64,000 nt of DNA from Amycolatopsis albispora (GCF_003312875.1 NZ_CP015163.1:3720001-3784000); one strand, 5' to 3'; counted from the first letter of the stretch, positions 46,428 through 55,933 are shown. The notes: generated from the letters alone by a model not told the origin. Numbers and translations are program-made.

Positions 46428-47567
46428 CTAGCCGGTGACCCGCGCCCGCCGTGCGACGGGCAGCAGGACCAGCGCGAACCCGGCCAGCACACCGAACCCG
46501 CCGACCGGCCCGATCCCGGCGAGCAGCGCACCCACCAGCACCGCGCCCGCGCCCTGCCCGGCGTCGAAGGCGAGGTTCCAGACCACCCCGGCCGCGCCCG
46601 GCGGCACCCGCGCGAACATCACCACCAGCGCGTCGTTCTGCACCACGCCGAACCCGGCGCCGAACACCGCGCCACCGGCGATCGCCGCAGCCAGCGCCCA
46701 CGCCCCGCCGATCGGCCCGGTCACCGCGAACACCGCCATGCCCAGCCCGAGCACCACGGTCGCCACCCCGAGCATGCCGCCGGACCCGCTGATCCGGTGC
46801 GCGAACAGGCCCGCCGACCAGCGGCCGAGCAAGGCCGCCCCGGTCACCACGAACAGCATCGCCGACACCGCCGCGGCCGGGCCGTTGAGCACGAGGGGCA
46901 CGAAGGTGGCCATCGCGCCGAGCCCGACGGCACCGCTGAACAACACCAGCCCCGGCCGCCAGGTCCGCGTGCCGACCTCGGTCCAGCGCACCACCGGACC
47001 GCTGTCGCCGGGCAGCAGCTTCGGCAGCAGCAACAACGGCAGCACCCCGGCCAGTGGCAACGCCGTTGCCACCAGGAACACCTCGGTGAAGCCCCAGGTA
47101 CCGGCCGCCCAGGTCCCCGCGGCCAGGCCGAGCAGCTGCGGCAACCCGGTCGCCAGCCCGTACCAGCCGGACCCGCGAGCCGCCGACGAAGCGGGCAGCA
47201 GCTCGCCGATCAGCGCGCTGCCGCACACCGACACCAGCCCGAACCCGAGCCCCCGCACCAGGGAAACGCCGAGAATGCCCGGCCAGTCGGTGGTCAGGAC
47301 CAGCAGTGGCGCCGGCACGCCGAGCAGCAGCCCGCCCGCCGCGGTCACCAGCCGGTAGCCGAAGCGCGCGGCCAGCGCGGGCACCACGCACTGGGCGGCG
47401 ACCGTGGCACCCATGAACACCCCGGTCGCCGCGCCCGCGGCGAACTCACCGGAACCCCGGTGCACCACCCACAGCGGGACCACCGACAACAGCAGCGCGT
47501 ACCCGGAGAACAGCAGCGCGGTGCTCAGCAGCACCAGGCGGAAATCGCGGTGGCGAAGGGGACTCAG
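46428..47567 (-). CDS. MFS transporter (probable CTG start)
   Basis: 379 residues with about 12 membrane segments: LLLSTALLFSGYALLLSVVP and GVFMGATVAAQCVVPALAAR in the N-half, LGMAVFAVTGPIGGAW in the C-half. The earliest ATG/GTG (GTG 47534) would lack the usual first residues. An in-frame CTG at 47567, overlapping the ATPase stop as CTGA and with AAGGA six bases before it, restores SPLRHRDFRLVLLSTALLFS, a typical MFS beginning, so I use it. Co-transcribed with the ABC importer genes; substrate unknown. Confidence 0.75.
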   Translation of the reverse strand: MSPLRHRDFRLVLLSTALLFSGYALLLSVVPLWVVHRGSGEFAAGAATGVFMGATVAAQCVVPALAARFGYRLVTAAGGLLLGVPAPLLVLTTDWPGILGVSLVRGLGFGLVSVCGSALIGELLPASSAARGSGWYGLATGLPQLLGLAAGTWAAGTWGFTEVFLVATALPLAGVLPLLLLPKLLPGDSGPVVRWTEVGTRTWRPGLVLFSGAVGLGAMATFVPLVLNGPAAAVSAMLFVVTGAALLGRWSAGLFAHRISGSGGMLGVATVVLGLGMAVFAVTGPIGGAWALAAAIAGGAVFGAGFGVVQNDALVVMFARVPPGAAGVVWNLAFDAGQGAGAVLVGALLAGIGPVGGFGVLAGFALVLLPVARRARVTG

Positions 47568-48436
47568 AGAGTTTCCTTCGACCGGGTGTCGGCCAGTTGC
47601 TCGGCCGCGTCGGCCTCGGCGAGGTCCGCCGCCGCCAGCTTCTCGGCGTCCGTCGCCGGCTGACCGCCGTGCAGCAGCCGCGCCACCTCACCGCGCAGCG
47701 AGACGAACTCCGCCGACTCGCGCGTGGTGATCTGGTCGCGTTCCGCCGGCAGGCCCACCCGCAGGTCGGCGACGATCTTCGCGGGCGACTTCGACAGCAC
47801 CAGCACCCGGTCGCTCAGGTACACGCTCTCGTCGATGTCGTGCGTGACCAGCAGCACCGTGCTGCCGCGTTCGCGCTGCACCCGCCGCAGCAGGTCCTCC
47901 AGCTCGAACCGGGTCTGCGCGTCCACCGACGCGAACGGCTCGTCCATCAGCAGCAGCGCGGGCTCCGACGCCAGCGCCCTGGCGATGGACACCCGCTGCT
48001 GCATGCCGCCGGACAGCTGCGACGGGTACTTGCCGCCGATGTCGGGCAGGTTGACCGAGGCCAGCGCCTCGTCGGCGCGCCGGTGCCGCTCGGCCTTGCT
48101 CAGGCCGCGCCAGCGCAGCGGGAACTCCACGTTCGCGCGCACGCTCAGCCACGGGAACAGCGAGCGGCTGTAGTCCTGGAACACCACGGCCAGGTCGTCC
48201 GGCACGCCGTCGATCAGGTCGCCGTGCAGCCGGACCTCGCCGGCGGACGGCTTGATCAGCCCGGCCACGCAGCGCAGCAGGGTGGACTTGCCGCAGCCGG
48301 ACGGGCCGACGATGCAGGCCAGCTCCCCGGCCTCCACGGTGAAGGCCAGGTCGTCGACCACGGTGTGCGTCTGGTCACCGCCGCCGTATCGGTGGCTGAG
48401 ACCGGCGACGTCGAGCATGGTTGGCACAGGGCTCAT
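47564..48436 (-). CDS. NitT/TauT-family ABC ATPase (SsuB/TauB-like)
   Basis: 290 residues. Walker A VGPSGCGKSTLLRCVAGL, Q-loop VFQDYSRSLFPWLSVRANV, signature LSGGMQQRVSIARAL, Walker B LLLMDEPFASVDAQT, H-loop LVTHDIDESVYLSD. The ~30-residue C-terminal extension is Ala-rich. The SFLFPWLTV-like Q-loop is typical of nitrate/sulfonate/taurine importers. ATG 48436 overlaps the permease stop (ATGA), but GGAGG is only one base before it; GTG 48427 or ATG 48418 could be the real start. Confidence 0.92.
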   Translation of the reverse strand: MSPVPTMLDVAGLSHRYGGGDQTHTVVDDLAFTVEAGELACIVGPSGCGKSTLLRCVAGLIKPSAGEVRLHGDLIDGVPDDLAVVFQDYSRSLFPWLSVRANVEFPLRWRGLSKAERHRRADEALASVNLPDIGGKYPSQLSGGMQQRVSIARALASEPALLLMDEPFASVDAQTRFELEDLLRRVQRERGSTVLLVTHDIDESVYLSDRVLVLSKSPAKIVADLRVGLPAERDQITTRESAEFVSLRGEVARLLHGGQPATDAEKLAAADLAEADAAEQLADTRSKETL

Positions 48437-49266
48437 CCTCCGAGATTGGCGTCTTGCTGGGCACGGGACGGCTGCCAGCGCAGCACCCGGCGCTCCACCG
48501 CGAGCAGCGCGGTGTTGAACCCGTAGCCGAGGATGCCGAGCAGCACGATCCACGCCCACATGCCGGGGAAGTCGAAGATCTGGCGTGAGGAGTTCAGCGC
48601 GTAGCCGATGCCGTCGAAGGCACCGATCAGCTCCGAGACCACCATCAGGATCATCGAGATGGACAGGCTCAGCCGCAACCCGGCGAAGATCTTCGGCGAC
48701 GCCGCGGGCAGCACCACCAGCAGCAGCCAGTACCGGCGCGGGCTGCGGAACGAGCGCGCGGTGTCCACCTTGACCGCGTCCACCGAGCGCACCCCGTCCA
48801 CGGTGTTCAGCAGGATCGGGAACAACGCGCCGAAGATGATGGTGGCCAGCTGCATGCCCGGCCCGATGCCGAACAGCACCAGGAACACCGGCGCCAGCGT
48901 GGGCGGCGGAATGGACCGGCCGAAGGAGAACAGCGGACCGGCGTAGTCCATCCCGGTGCGCGTGCGGCCGAGCGCGACGCCGATGCCGACCCCGAGCACC
49001 ACGGCGATCAGCCAGCCGCCGAGCATCCGGCCGATGCTGGGCAGGATGTGCTCGGTCAGGTTCTCGCTGAACCACAACCGGCCCGCGGCGGACAGGATCT
49101 CCGACGGCGGCGGGAAGAACGGGTCCTGCGCCACCCTGGTGGCCAGTTCCCACAGCACCACCAGGCCGATGAACAGCAGCCAGTTGCGCAGGAAACCGGA
49201 GACGCCCGCCTTGGTGCGGCCGCGCAGTCCGGCGCCCGCCTTGCGCTCGGGCAGGGTCGCGGTCAC
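48433..49266 (-). CDS. NitT/TauT-family ABC permease, second subunit
   Basis: 277 residues, about six membrane segments. EAA-type loop SFRSPRRYWLLLVVLPAASP with KIFAGLRLSLSISMILMVVS following. N-terminal GFLRNWLLFIGLVVLWELAT. GTG at 49266 overlaps the upstream permease stop (GTGA); the longer open frame beyond it is the neighbour's antisense-like shadow. Two permeases form a heterodimer, less usual than the single SsuC homodimer. Confidence 0.9.
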   Translation of the reverse strand: MTATLPERKAGAGLRGRTKAGVSGFLRNWLLFIGLVVLWELATRVAQDPFFPPPSEILSAAGRLWFSENLTEHILPSIGRMLGGWLIAVVLGVGIGVALGRTRTGMDYAGPLFSFGRSIPPPTLAPVFLVLFGIGPGMQLATIIFGALFPILLNTVDGVRSVDAVKVDTARSFRSPRRYWLLLVVLPAASPKIFAGLRLSLSISMILMVVSELIGAFDGIGYALNSSRQIFDFPGMWAWIVLLGILGYGFNTALLAVERRVLRWQPSRAQQDANLGG

Positions 49267-50033
49267 TTGACCACCTCCGTGCGGACCTCGCTCCAGGCGA
49301 ACAGGCGGCGCCCGGTCCGCTCCAGGCCCTCGTTGATCAGGTAGCCGATGATCCCGGCCACCACCGTGCCGGCCAGCACCAGGTCGCGGCGGCCGCCGCC
49401 CTCGCTGGCTTCGAGCACGAAGTTGCCGATGCCGCGGCTGGCGCCGGCGACGAACTCGGTGCTGACGATCACGATCAGCGCGATCGCCGCGGACATCCGG
49501 ATGCCGGTGAAGACGAACGGTGCCGCGTGCGGCAGCGCCACCGAGGTGAGCATGCGGGACTTCGAGGTGCCGAACGACTTCGCGGTCTCGGTGAGCACCG
49601 GGTCGATCTCGGCCATCGCGTAGACGGTGTTGAACAGGATCGGCCACACCGAGGCGTAGACCGCGAGGGTGATCTTCGCCTCCGGGCCGCCGCCGACGAT
49701 CAGGATCACCAGCGGGATCAGCGCCACCGGCGGGATCGGGCGGAGGAACTCGACGATCGCGCGGGTGGCCACCTGCAGCGGCGGGATGCTGCCGAGCAGC
49801 AGCCCGGCCGGGATGGCCACCACCACCGCGATGCCCAGCGCGATCAGCCAGGCGAGCATGGTGGCGATCACGTCGCGGAGGAAGGAGACGTCGCCGAGCA
49901 GTTCGGCGAGGCTGGACAGGACGACCGAAGGCGGCGGGATGAACTCCCGCCGCACCAGGCCGGTCTGGACGGCCCCTTCCCACAGCAGGAAGAAGCCGGC
50001 CAGACCGATCAGGTTTCGCAGCAGACGAGGCAC
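49263..50033 (-). CDS. NitT/TauT-family ABC permease, first subunit
   Basis: 256 residues, about six membrane segments (LRNLIGLAGFFLLWEGAVQT start; PPVALIPLVILIVGGGPEAK; ALIVIVSTEFVAGASRGIGN). EAA loop SFGTSKSRMLTSVALPHAAP. GTG start at 50033, 10 bp after the binding-protein stop. Pairs with the next permease. Confidence 0.9.
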   Translation of the reverse strand: MPRLLRNLIGLAGFFLLWEGAVQTGLVRREFIPPPSVVLSSLAELLGDVSFLRDVIATMLAWLIALGIAVVVAIPAGLLLGSIPPLQVATRAIVEFLRPIPPVALIPLVILIVGGGPEAKITLAVYASVWPILFNTVYAMAEIDPVLTETAKSFGTSKSRMLTSVALPHAAPFVFTGIRMSAAIALIVIVSTEFVAGASRGIGNFVLEASEGGGRRDLVLAGTVVAGIIGYLINEGLERTGRRLFAWSEVRTEVVK

Positions 50034-50043
50034 GTTGAGCGGG

Positions 50044-51069
50044 TCAGTCCTGCGGCTGCTTCGCGATCATCGCCGCCGCGTCGACCTTCTGCGTGATGAT
50101 GCCGAACTCCAGCATCAGGTCGGGCACCCGCTGCAACCGCGCCGGGTCCAGTTTGGACTCGAACTTGGTCAGCGAGGCCAGCGCCGCGGTGTCGGCGTCG
50201 ATCTTGGCGAACTCGACCAGCAGTGGTTCGACCACCTTGCGGTCGGCTTCGGCCTCCTTGGTGGCACGGGCCATCGCGCGCTGGAAGGCCTCCACCGTCT
50301 TCGGGTTCTCGTTGACGAACTTCGCGGTGGCGCCGTAGGCCGAGATCGGGAAGTCCTGCGTCGGGCCGGACGAGGCGTCGACCACCGGCACGGTGCCCAC
50401 GCTCTTGCTGGCCTGGGTGATGAACGGCTCGACCAGGAAGCCGGCGTCCACGTCACCGCGCGAGATCGCGCCGGCGATCTCCGGGAACGGCAGGGTCACC
50501 CAGGTGACCTTGCTGAAGTCGACGTTGTTGGCCTTCATCACGGACTTGGTCAGGGTGTCGGACACACCCTTCTCACCGTTGATCGCGATCTTCTTGCCCG
50601 CCAGGTCCTGCACGTTCTTCACCGGCGAGGTGGGCACGGTGAGGATCATCATGGTGTTCGGCTTGCCGGAGGAGGACTCGGCGACGAACTTGATGTCCGC
50701 GCTGCCGGTGGCGTTGGCCATCACGAACGGGATGTCACCGCCGTAGCTGATGTCGACGTCGCCGGCGATCAGCTTGGTCAGGCCGGCCTGCCCGCTGGGC
50801 GAGTTGACCGTCTCGACCTCCAGGCCCTCTTCCTTGAAGTACCCCTTCTTGTTCGCGAGGTGGAAGGGCGCCACGTCGATCAGCGGCATCACGGACACCT
50901 TGATCTTCGCCTTCTCCACCTGCCCGTTCCCCTGGGCGGCGCTGTCGCCCTCGTCACCGCCGAGCAGCCCGCAGCCGCTGGTCGAGGCGAGCAGGACGAG
51001 GCTGCTCAGCAGCACGCCCACCCGGGTGCGGCGCCCAGGGCGCCGGAAACTGTTGCCGGTACGTAGCAA
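50044..51069 (-). CDS. NitT/TauT-family substrate-binding lipoprotein
   Basis: 341 residues. Signal peptide RVGVLLSSLVLLASTSGC with lipidated Cys, then a SsuA/THI5-like binding fold: LIDVAPFHLANKKGYFKEEG, LTKLIAGDVDISYGGDIPFV, DLAGKKIAINGEKGVSDTLT, AGAISRGDVDAGFLVEPFIT. The start is TTG at 51069 with AGGAG six bases upstream; no ATG or GTG upstream fits. Ligands in the family include sulfonates, taurine, nitrate, pyrimidine precursors and aromatic acids; none can be chosen here. First gene of a five-gene operon (binding protein, two permeases, ATPase, MFS). Confidence 0.9.
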   Translation of the reverse strand: MLRTGNSFRRPGRRTRVGVLLSSLVLLASTSGCGLLGGDEGDSAAQGNGQVEKAKIKVSVMPLIDVAPFHLANKKGYFKEEGLEVETVNSPSGQAGLTKLIAGDVDISYGGDIPFVMANATGSADIKFVAESSSGKPNTMMILTVPTSPVKNVQDLAGKKIAINGEKGVSDTLTKSVMKANNVDFSKVTWVTLPFPEIAGAISRGDVDAGFLVEPFITQASKSVGTVPVVDASSGPTQDFPISAYGATAKFVNENPKTVEAFQRAMARATKEAEADRKVVEPLLVEFAKIDADTAALASLTKFESKLDPARLQRVPDLMLEFGIITQKVDAAAMIAKQPQD

Positions 51070-51632
51070 GGCCAACTCCTGGTGTGAAGAGTAGGTGCGC
51101 CTGGGGTGCGACCAGGCGATAGCGCGCGACAACCGAAGCCCGCCCCGAGACCGCGGTGCGTCCGCACCCGACACTGTAAGAGATCACTAGATGTCGTCAC
51201 AATCGGTGCCGAGATCGCCACCTGCCTGCGGGCTGGCTCACCTGACCAGGCGACAAAATTCCCCAGAAAGGGACACTCAGACGAGTCGGCCAGACACGGC
51301 ATGCCATAGTTGTCCCGGCCGAGGATCCCCCCGGAAGGGTTACATCCTCGCAGCGTATTCGCTACCTTCTGCTTCGCGGCGCTGGGTAGCGCGCGTCAGT
51401 TTCAGTCACAGCAGGTCACGCCGACCCCGGCAGGTGAGGAGCGAGCGAGACGGATGTCCGTGCGGACGCGAGTCCACCCGGAGCCCCACCCCAGGGCGCC
51501 GCGGCACACGGGGCGGCGAGTGCTGAACACGGAAACCGCGGTGGAAGTCATTCGTTACAAATCGGTAAATGTCCGTTCGAGCTGGACTCCGCGAAGCGAG
51601 CTGCTGGCTCAAGTACAAGGGATGTGCTCGTA
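51070..51632. other. 563-bp divergent intergenic region without a gene
   Basis: Lies between the ABC binding-protein gene (minus) and the conservon sensor gene (plus), so it must hold both promoters. I see no convincing coding frame, tRNA or strong palindrome. The stretch at ~51160-51400 is AT-richer, as expected for promoters, and the conservon message would have a long leader if it starts there. Confidence 0.5.
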
Positions 51633-54600
51633 GTGCGGGTCCAAGACCCTGGGGCCTCTGACGGCCGGGGAAACATTGGTGGCGGGTCGGCACCGGACGC
51701 GCGGGCCCTGCCCGATCCGGTGGAGCCGACCACGGCGGACGCCCTCGACACGACTCCGGTCGAGCGCGGCAAGGTCTCCCGCTGGTCACTGCGCAACTGG
51801 CGGCTGCGGAGCAAGCTGGCCGCGGTGATGATCGTGCCGACGGTCACCGCGCTCGCGCTCGGTGGCCTGCTGGCCGCGCAGGAACTGGAGCGCGCCAACG
51901 AGTTCCAGCAGACGGTGGACCAGCTCGACCTGGCCGCCAAGAGCGCGACCGTGCTGCACGAGGTGCAGAACGAGCGCACGCTGGCGGTGGCGAAGATCGC
52001 GTCGGACCGCGCGCCGGACGAGGGCGCGCTGGACGCGCAGATCATCAAGACCGACCGCGCCATCGCCGACATGAAGTCCTTCGCTGGCTCGCTGGGCACC
52101 GACGTGGTTCCCGAGGGCAGCCAGATGGCCCGCACGCTGGACCGCATCGACGCGCTCGGCCCGCTGCGCATCGCGGTCCGGAACACCTCCTACGCCGACC
52201 TGTCCGCGTTGTCGGCCTACACCTCCCTGCTGGACCAGCTGGTCCAGGCCGGTCGTGAGGTCAACACCGGCATCACCGACCGCGACCTGCTCCGCCGCGG
52301 CACCACCGCGCAGGCGCTGAGCGAGGCCAAGGAGTACGTCTCCCGCGAGAACGCCGCGCTGCAGATCGCCGGCCGCCGCGACGGCTTCCCCGCCGAGCTG
52401 CTCAGCCAGACCCGCGCCTACCAGGCCAGTGCGCGCGCGGCGCTGGACACCTTCCGCTCCACCGCCGATCCCGAGCAGGTGCAGCTCTACAACGACAACG
52501 TCAGCGGCGCCGAGGTCGACGACCGCGAGCGCATCAAGGCCTCCGCCTTCGTGTTCGCGGACGCGCGGAGCAGGCCGGCCATCGATGTCAACGCGCTGAC
52601 CAACGACGGAAACTTCGTCGTCGACCGGATGAACAAGGTGGAGGGCCAACTGCTGGCCGACCTCCGGGCCGCGGCCGACGGACTGGCTTCCGACGCGCTG
52701 GTCGCCTTCTGGCAGTTCGCCGCCATCGTGCTCGTCGCGCTGCTGTTCGCGATCGCGCTGATGCTGATCATCGCCCGCTCGCTGCTGCACCCGCTGCGCA
52801 CGCTGCGGACGAACGCGCTCGACGTGGCCTACGCCAAGCTGCCGACCACGGTCCAGGGCATCCTGGACAACCCGAACCCGCTCGAAGCCGCCAAGCGCGC
52901 GGTCGAGCCGGTGCCGGTGCTCACCCGCGAGGAGATCGGTGAAGTCGCCCGGTCCTTCGACGCGGTGCACGCGCAGGCGGTCAAGCTGGCGGCCGAGCAG
53001 GCGCTGCTGCGCGAGAACGTCAACGGCATGTTCGTCAACCTCTCGCGGCGGTCGCAGCGGCTGGTGGAGCGCCAGCTCGGCGTGATCGACCGGCTCGAGG
53101 CCGATGAGCAGGACCCCGACCACCTCGCCAGCCTGTTCGAGCTGGACCACCTCGCCACCCGCCTGCGCCGCAACGGTGAAAGCCTGCTGGTGCTCTCCGG
53201 CGCCGGGCTGACCAAGTCGGTGTCGCGCCCGGTCCCCGCGGTCGAGGTGATCGGTGCCGCGGTCTCGGAGATCGAGCAGTACGCCCGCGTCGAGGTCGGC
53301 CAGGTGCCCGAGGTGTCCGTGCAGGGCCGCGCCATCCAGGACCTGGTGCACCTGCTGGCCGAGTTGCTGGACAACGCCACCTACTTCTCCGAGCCGGAGA
53401 CCAAGGTGACCATGCGGGCCGCGGTGACCCGCAAGCGCTCGCTGGCCATCCAGATCACCGACAAGGGCGTCGGGATGTCCGAAGAGGACATCGAGGAGGC
53501 CAACAAGCGGCTCGCCGACCCGCCCGCGTTCGACGTCTCGGTGACCCGCCGGATGGGCCTGTACGTGGTCGCGCGGCTGGCCAAGCGGCACGGCATCGAG
53601 GTCCGCCTGCGGGACAACGAGGAGATCGACAACGGCATCATCGCGCGGATCGTGGTGCCCGCGGAGTTGCTGGTGGCCACGCCCGCCCCGCAGTCGCTGG
53701 GTGGCCCGCCCTCGCAGCCGCGGCTCCCCGCGCAGCCGTCGACCCCGCCGACGCAGTCTTCGCTGCCGCCGATCACCCCGGTCTACCAGCAGCAGAAGCC
53801 GGAGCGGCCGGCCGAGACCTGGTCGCCGTCCCCGCCACCGCCGACCCCGGCGGAGACCTCGGCCACCAGCAACGGCCTCACCCCGCTGGCGCAGCCGATC
53901 TCGCTGGACGACCTGGTGGCCGGCTCGTCGAACGCGGCCTTCACCAGCAAGCCCACCGACGCGCCGCTGACCAGCTCGTTCCCGGTCCCGCAGCAGCTGC
54001 CGGTGCGGCAGCCAGCGGCGGCGCCGGAACCGGAGCCCGAGCCCCAGCCCGCCGCGCAGGAGGACTTCGGTTTCCCGACCGAGGAACCGGACCAGCCGGC
54101 CACCGACTACAGCGACTACCAGGCGCTGGCCAACCAGCCGGCCGACGACGACCCGGACGCGCCGACCCGCCGCCTGCCGATCTACCAGTCGGTGATGTCG
54201 CGCTGGTTCAGCGAGGTCGAGGACGAGCTCGACGAGCAGCAGTCCCAGGCCCCGGCGTCGTCCGAGTTGGCCGGACCGGCGGCCGACCGGGACCGCACCC
54301 GCGAGGCGGAGCGGCAAGCACAGCCGGAGCCGGCGTCCCAGGCGGCGCCCGAGCCGGAGCCCGAGCAGCCCGCGACCCAGGCGGCTCAGGCGGCTCAGTC
54401 GTCCCCGGCGGTGCCCGAGCAGGCGACCAGCACCCCGGAGCCCGAGTTCACCGAGGGCCCGCCGCCCAAGCCGCGGCCGGTGGTGGCCTCGACCTGGCAG
54501 AGCGCGTCGGACCAGGGCTGGCAGGCCGCGCAGGCGCTGCTGGAGACACGCAGCGAGGAGATCACCGAAGCCGGGCTGCCGAAGCGCGTGCCGAACGCGT

Positions 54601-54839
54601 ACCTGGTGCCCGGTTCGGTGGGCGCGCCAGAGCAGGACGCCTTCCGCGACACCTCCGTCGGCCAGCCGAGCCCGAGCGCGATCTCGCGGTCGGCGGCCGC
54701 GGCCCGCAGCCGGATGGCCAGTTTCCAGCGTGGTTTCACCACCGGCAGGCACGCGCTCGCGGAGAACGCGGGTGAGCCGGGCTCCTACCCGGGAGCGAGC
54801 AGCAGCAGGACAGAGCAAGGCACTAGGGAGTGGCAGTGA
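51633..54839 (+). CDS. Conservon sensor kinase-like protein (CvnA) with nitrate/nitrite-sensor NIT domain
   Basis: 1068 residues. TM1 ~47-70 (LAAVMIVPTVTALALGGLLA), extracytoplasmic NIT domain ~75-355, TM2 ~362-392 (FAAIVLVALLFAIALMLIIA), HAMP, then the CvnA core (GMFVNLSRRSQRLVERQLGV and LASLFELDHLATRLRRNGES) and a HATPase_c domain (LLAELLDNATYFSEPETKV; QITDKGVGMSEEDIEEAN). A very long Pro/Gln/Glu-rich tail (~680-1068) follows. CvnA proteins lack a standard phospho-acceptor His and work with CvnB-D as a G-protein-like complex at the membrane. GTG 51633 preferred (AAGGGA 10 bases before); GTG 51624 possible. Stop overlaps the cvnB-like start. Confidence 0.9.
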   Translation: MRVQDPGASDGRGNIGGGSAPDARALPDPVEPTTADALDTTPVERGKVSRWSLRNWRLRSKLAAVMIVPTVTALALGGLLAAQELERANEFQQTVDQLDLAAKSATVLHEVQNERTLAVAKIASDRAPDEGALDAQIIKTDRAIADMKSFAGSLGTDVVPEGSQMARTLDRIDALGPLRIAVRNTSYADLSALSAYTSLLDQLVQAGREVNTGITDRDLLRRGTTAQALSEAKEYVSRENAALQIAGRRDGFPAELLSQTRAYQASARAALDTFRSTADPEQVQLYNDNVSGAEVDDRERIKASAFVFADARSRPAIDVNALTNDGNFVVDRMNKVEGQLLADLRAAADGLASDALVAFWQFAAIVLVALLFAIALMLIIARSLLHPLRTLRTNALDVAYAKLPTTVQGILDNPNPLEAAKRAVEPVPVLTREEIGEVARSFDAVHAQAVKLAAEQALLRENVNGMFVNLSRRSQRLVERQLGVIDRLEADEQDPDHLASLFELDHLATRLRRNGESLLVLSGAGLTKSVSRPVPAVEVIGAAVSEIEQYARVEVGQVPEVSVQGRAIQDLVHLLAELLDNATYFSEPETKVTMRAAVTRKRSLAIQITDKGVGMSEEDIEEANKRLADPPAFDVSVTRRMGLYVVARLAKRHGIEVRLRDNEEIDNGIIARIVVPAELLVATPAPQSLGGPPSQPRLPAQPSTPPTQSSLPPITPVYQQQKPERPAETWSPSPPPPTPAETSATSNGLTPLAQPISLDDLVAGSSNAAFTSKPTDAPLTSSFPVPQQLPVRQPAAAPEPEPEPQPAAQEDFGFPTEEPDQPATDYSDYQALANQPADDDPDAPTRRLPIYQSVMSRWFSEVEDELDEQQSQAPASSELAGPAADRDRTREAERQAQPEPASQAAPEPEPEQPATQAAQAAQSSPAVPEQATSTPEPEFTEGPPPKPRPVVASTWQSASDQGWQAAQALLETRSEEITEAGLPKRVPNAYLVPGSVGAPEQDAFRDTSVGQPSPSAISRSAAAARSRMASFQRGFTTGRHALAENAGEPGSYPGASSSRTEQGTREWQ

Positions 54840-55303
54840 CAGGGGCGCAGCCGGAAGGCACAAGCCAGCCGAGCACGCTGGCGAACGGTGGGTTCGCCTG
54901 GTTGATCACGGATTTCGTCCGGCGCGTGCCCGGGGCCGCGCACGCGGTGGTGGTCTCCGCGGACGGGCTGATGCTGGCGCACTCCCGCGGGCTGCCCAAG
55001 GACAAGGCCGATCAGCTGGCCGCGGTCGCGTCGGGGCTGACCAGCCTCGCGCGGGGCGCGTCGAAGATCTTCGAGGGCGGCACGGTCGCGCAGACCGTGG
55101 TCGAAATGGCCAACGGGTTCATGTTCCTGATGTCGGTGTCCGACGGTTCGTGCCTGGCCGTGCTGGGCGCGCCGGACAGCGACATCGGGCTGGTGGTCTA
55201 CGAGATGACCCTGCTGGTGGACCGGGTCGGCAAGCAGCTGACCCCGGCCCAGCGCGCCCAGCTGCGTGGCGCGAGCGGCCCCCGGCCGGTCGCTTCCCTG
55301 TAG
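54836..55303 (+). CDS. Roadblock/LC7-domain protein (conservon CvnB type)
   Basis: 155 residues. Roadblock/LC7 fold: FAWLITDFVRRVPGAAHAVV, VSADGLMLAHSRGLPKDKAD, MANGFMFLMSVSDGSCLAVL, GLVVYEMTLLVDRVGKQL. In bacteria these regulate small GTPases (MglB-like). GTG 54836 overlaps the sensor stop (GTGA) with GGGAG five bases before it. The next gene is the GTPase; no DUF742 gene lies between them, unlike typical conservons. Confidence 0.93.
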   Translation: MTGAQPEGTSQPSTLANGGFAWLITDFVRRVPGAAHAVVVSADGLMLAHSRGLPKDKADQLAAVASGLTSLARGASKIFEGGTVAQTVVEMANGFMFLMSVSDGSCLAVLGAPDSDIGLVVYEMTLLVDRVGKQLTPAQRAQLRGASGPRPVASL

Positions 55304-55327
55304 AACCCGGAACAAGGAGAAACCGCG

Positions 55328-55912
55328 GTGAACGCACCACGCCCGTCCAGCGGGCCGACCTCATCGGCGAAGATCGTGGTCGCCGGTGGGTTCGGCTCGG
55401 GCAAGACCACCCTGGTGGGGGCGATCTCCGAGATCGACCCGCTGACCACCGAGGCGTCGATGACCGAGGCAGGCGCCGGGGTGGACGACATCTCGGCCAC
55501 GCCCAACAAGACCACCACCACGGTGGCCATGGACTTCGGCCGGATCACCCTGGACTCGGACATCGTGCTCTACGTGTTCGGCACGCCGGGCCAGCACCGG
55601 TTCTGGTTCATGTGGGACGACCTGGCACTCGGCGCGATCGGCGCGGTCGTGCTGATCGACACGCGGCGGCTCGCCGACGCCTTCCCGTCGATCGACTTCT
55701 TCGAGAACCGGAAGCTGCCGTACGTGGTCGCGATCAACTGCTTCGACCGCCTGCTGCACCACCAGATCGAGGACGTCCGGCACGCGCTGACCATCTCGCC
55801 GTCAGTGCCGATCATGGCCTGTGACGCACGCGACCGGGAGTCGGCCAAGCAGGTGCTGATCTCCGTGGTGCAGCACGCCATCCAGCACGATTCGGCCCGC
55901 CGCGCCGGGTAG
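55328..55912 (+). CDS. Conservon small GTPase (CvnD type)
   Basis: 194 residues. G1/P-loop VVAGGFGSGKTTLVGAISE (GxxGxGKT), switch region TTTVAMDFGRITLDSDIVLY, G3-like VFGTPGQHRFWFMWDDLALG, G4 VAINCFDRL (NxxD-like NCFD), and a G5-like MACDARDRESAKQVL. MglA/Arf-like ATP/GTP-binding protein of conservons, switching a membrane-associated output. GTG 55328 with AAGGAG nine bases upstream, 24 bp after the roadblock gene. Confidence 0.93.
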   Translation: MNAPRPSSGPTSSAKIVVAGGFGSGKTTLVGAISEIDPLTTEASMTEAGAGVDDISATPNKTTTTVAMDFGRITLDSDIVLYVFGTPGQHRFWFMWDDLALGAIGAVVLIDTRRLADAFPSIDFFENRKLPYVVAINCFDRLLHHQIEDVRHALTISPSVPIMACDARDRESAKQVLISVVQHAIQHDSARRAG

Positions 55913-55933
55913 GGCGCGGGTTAGCATGACCCG

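Noticed and set aside
51070..51632. Small proteins in the conservon upstream region
   Set aside because: Several open frames exist on both strands, but none has a ribosome site plus plausible composition.
51786..54863. 1025-codon open frame on the minus strand
   Set aside because: Antisense to the conservon sensor gene, repetitive Arg/Gly/Leu composition, no motif.
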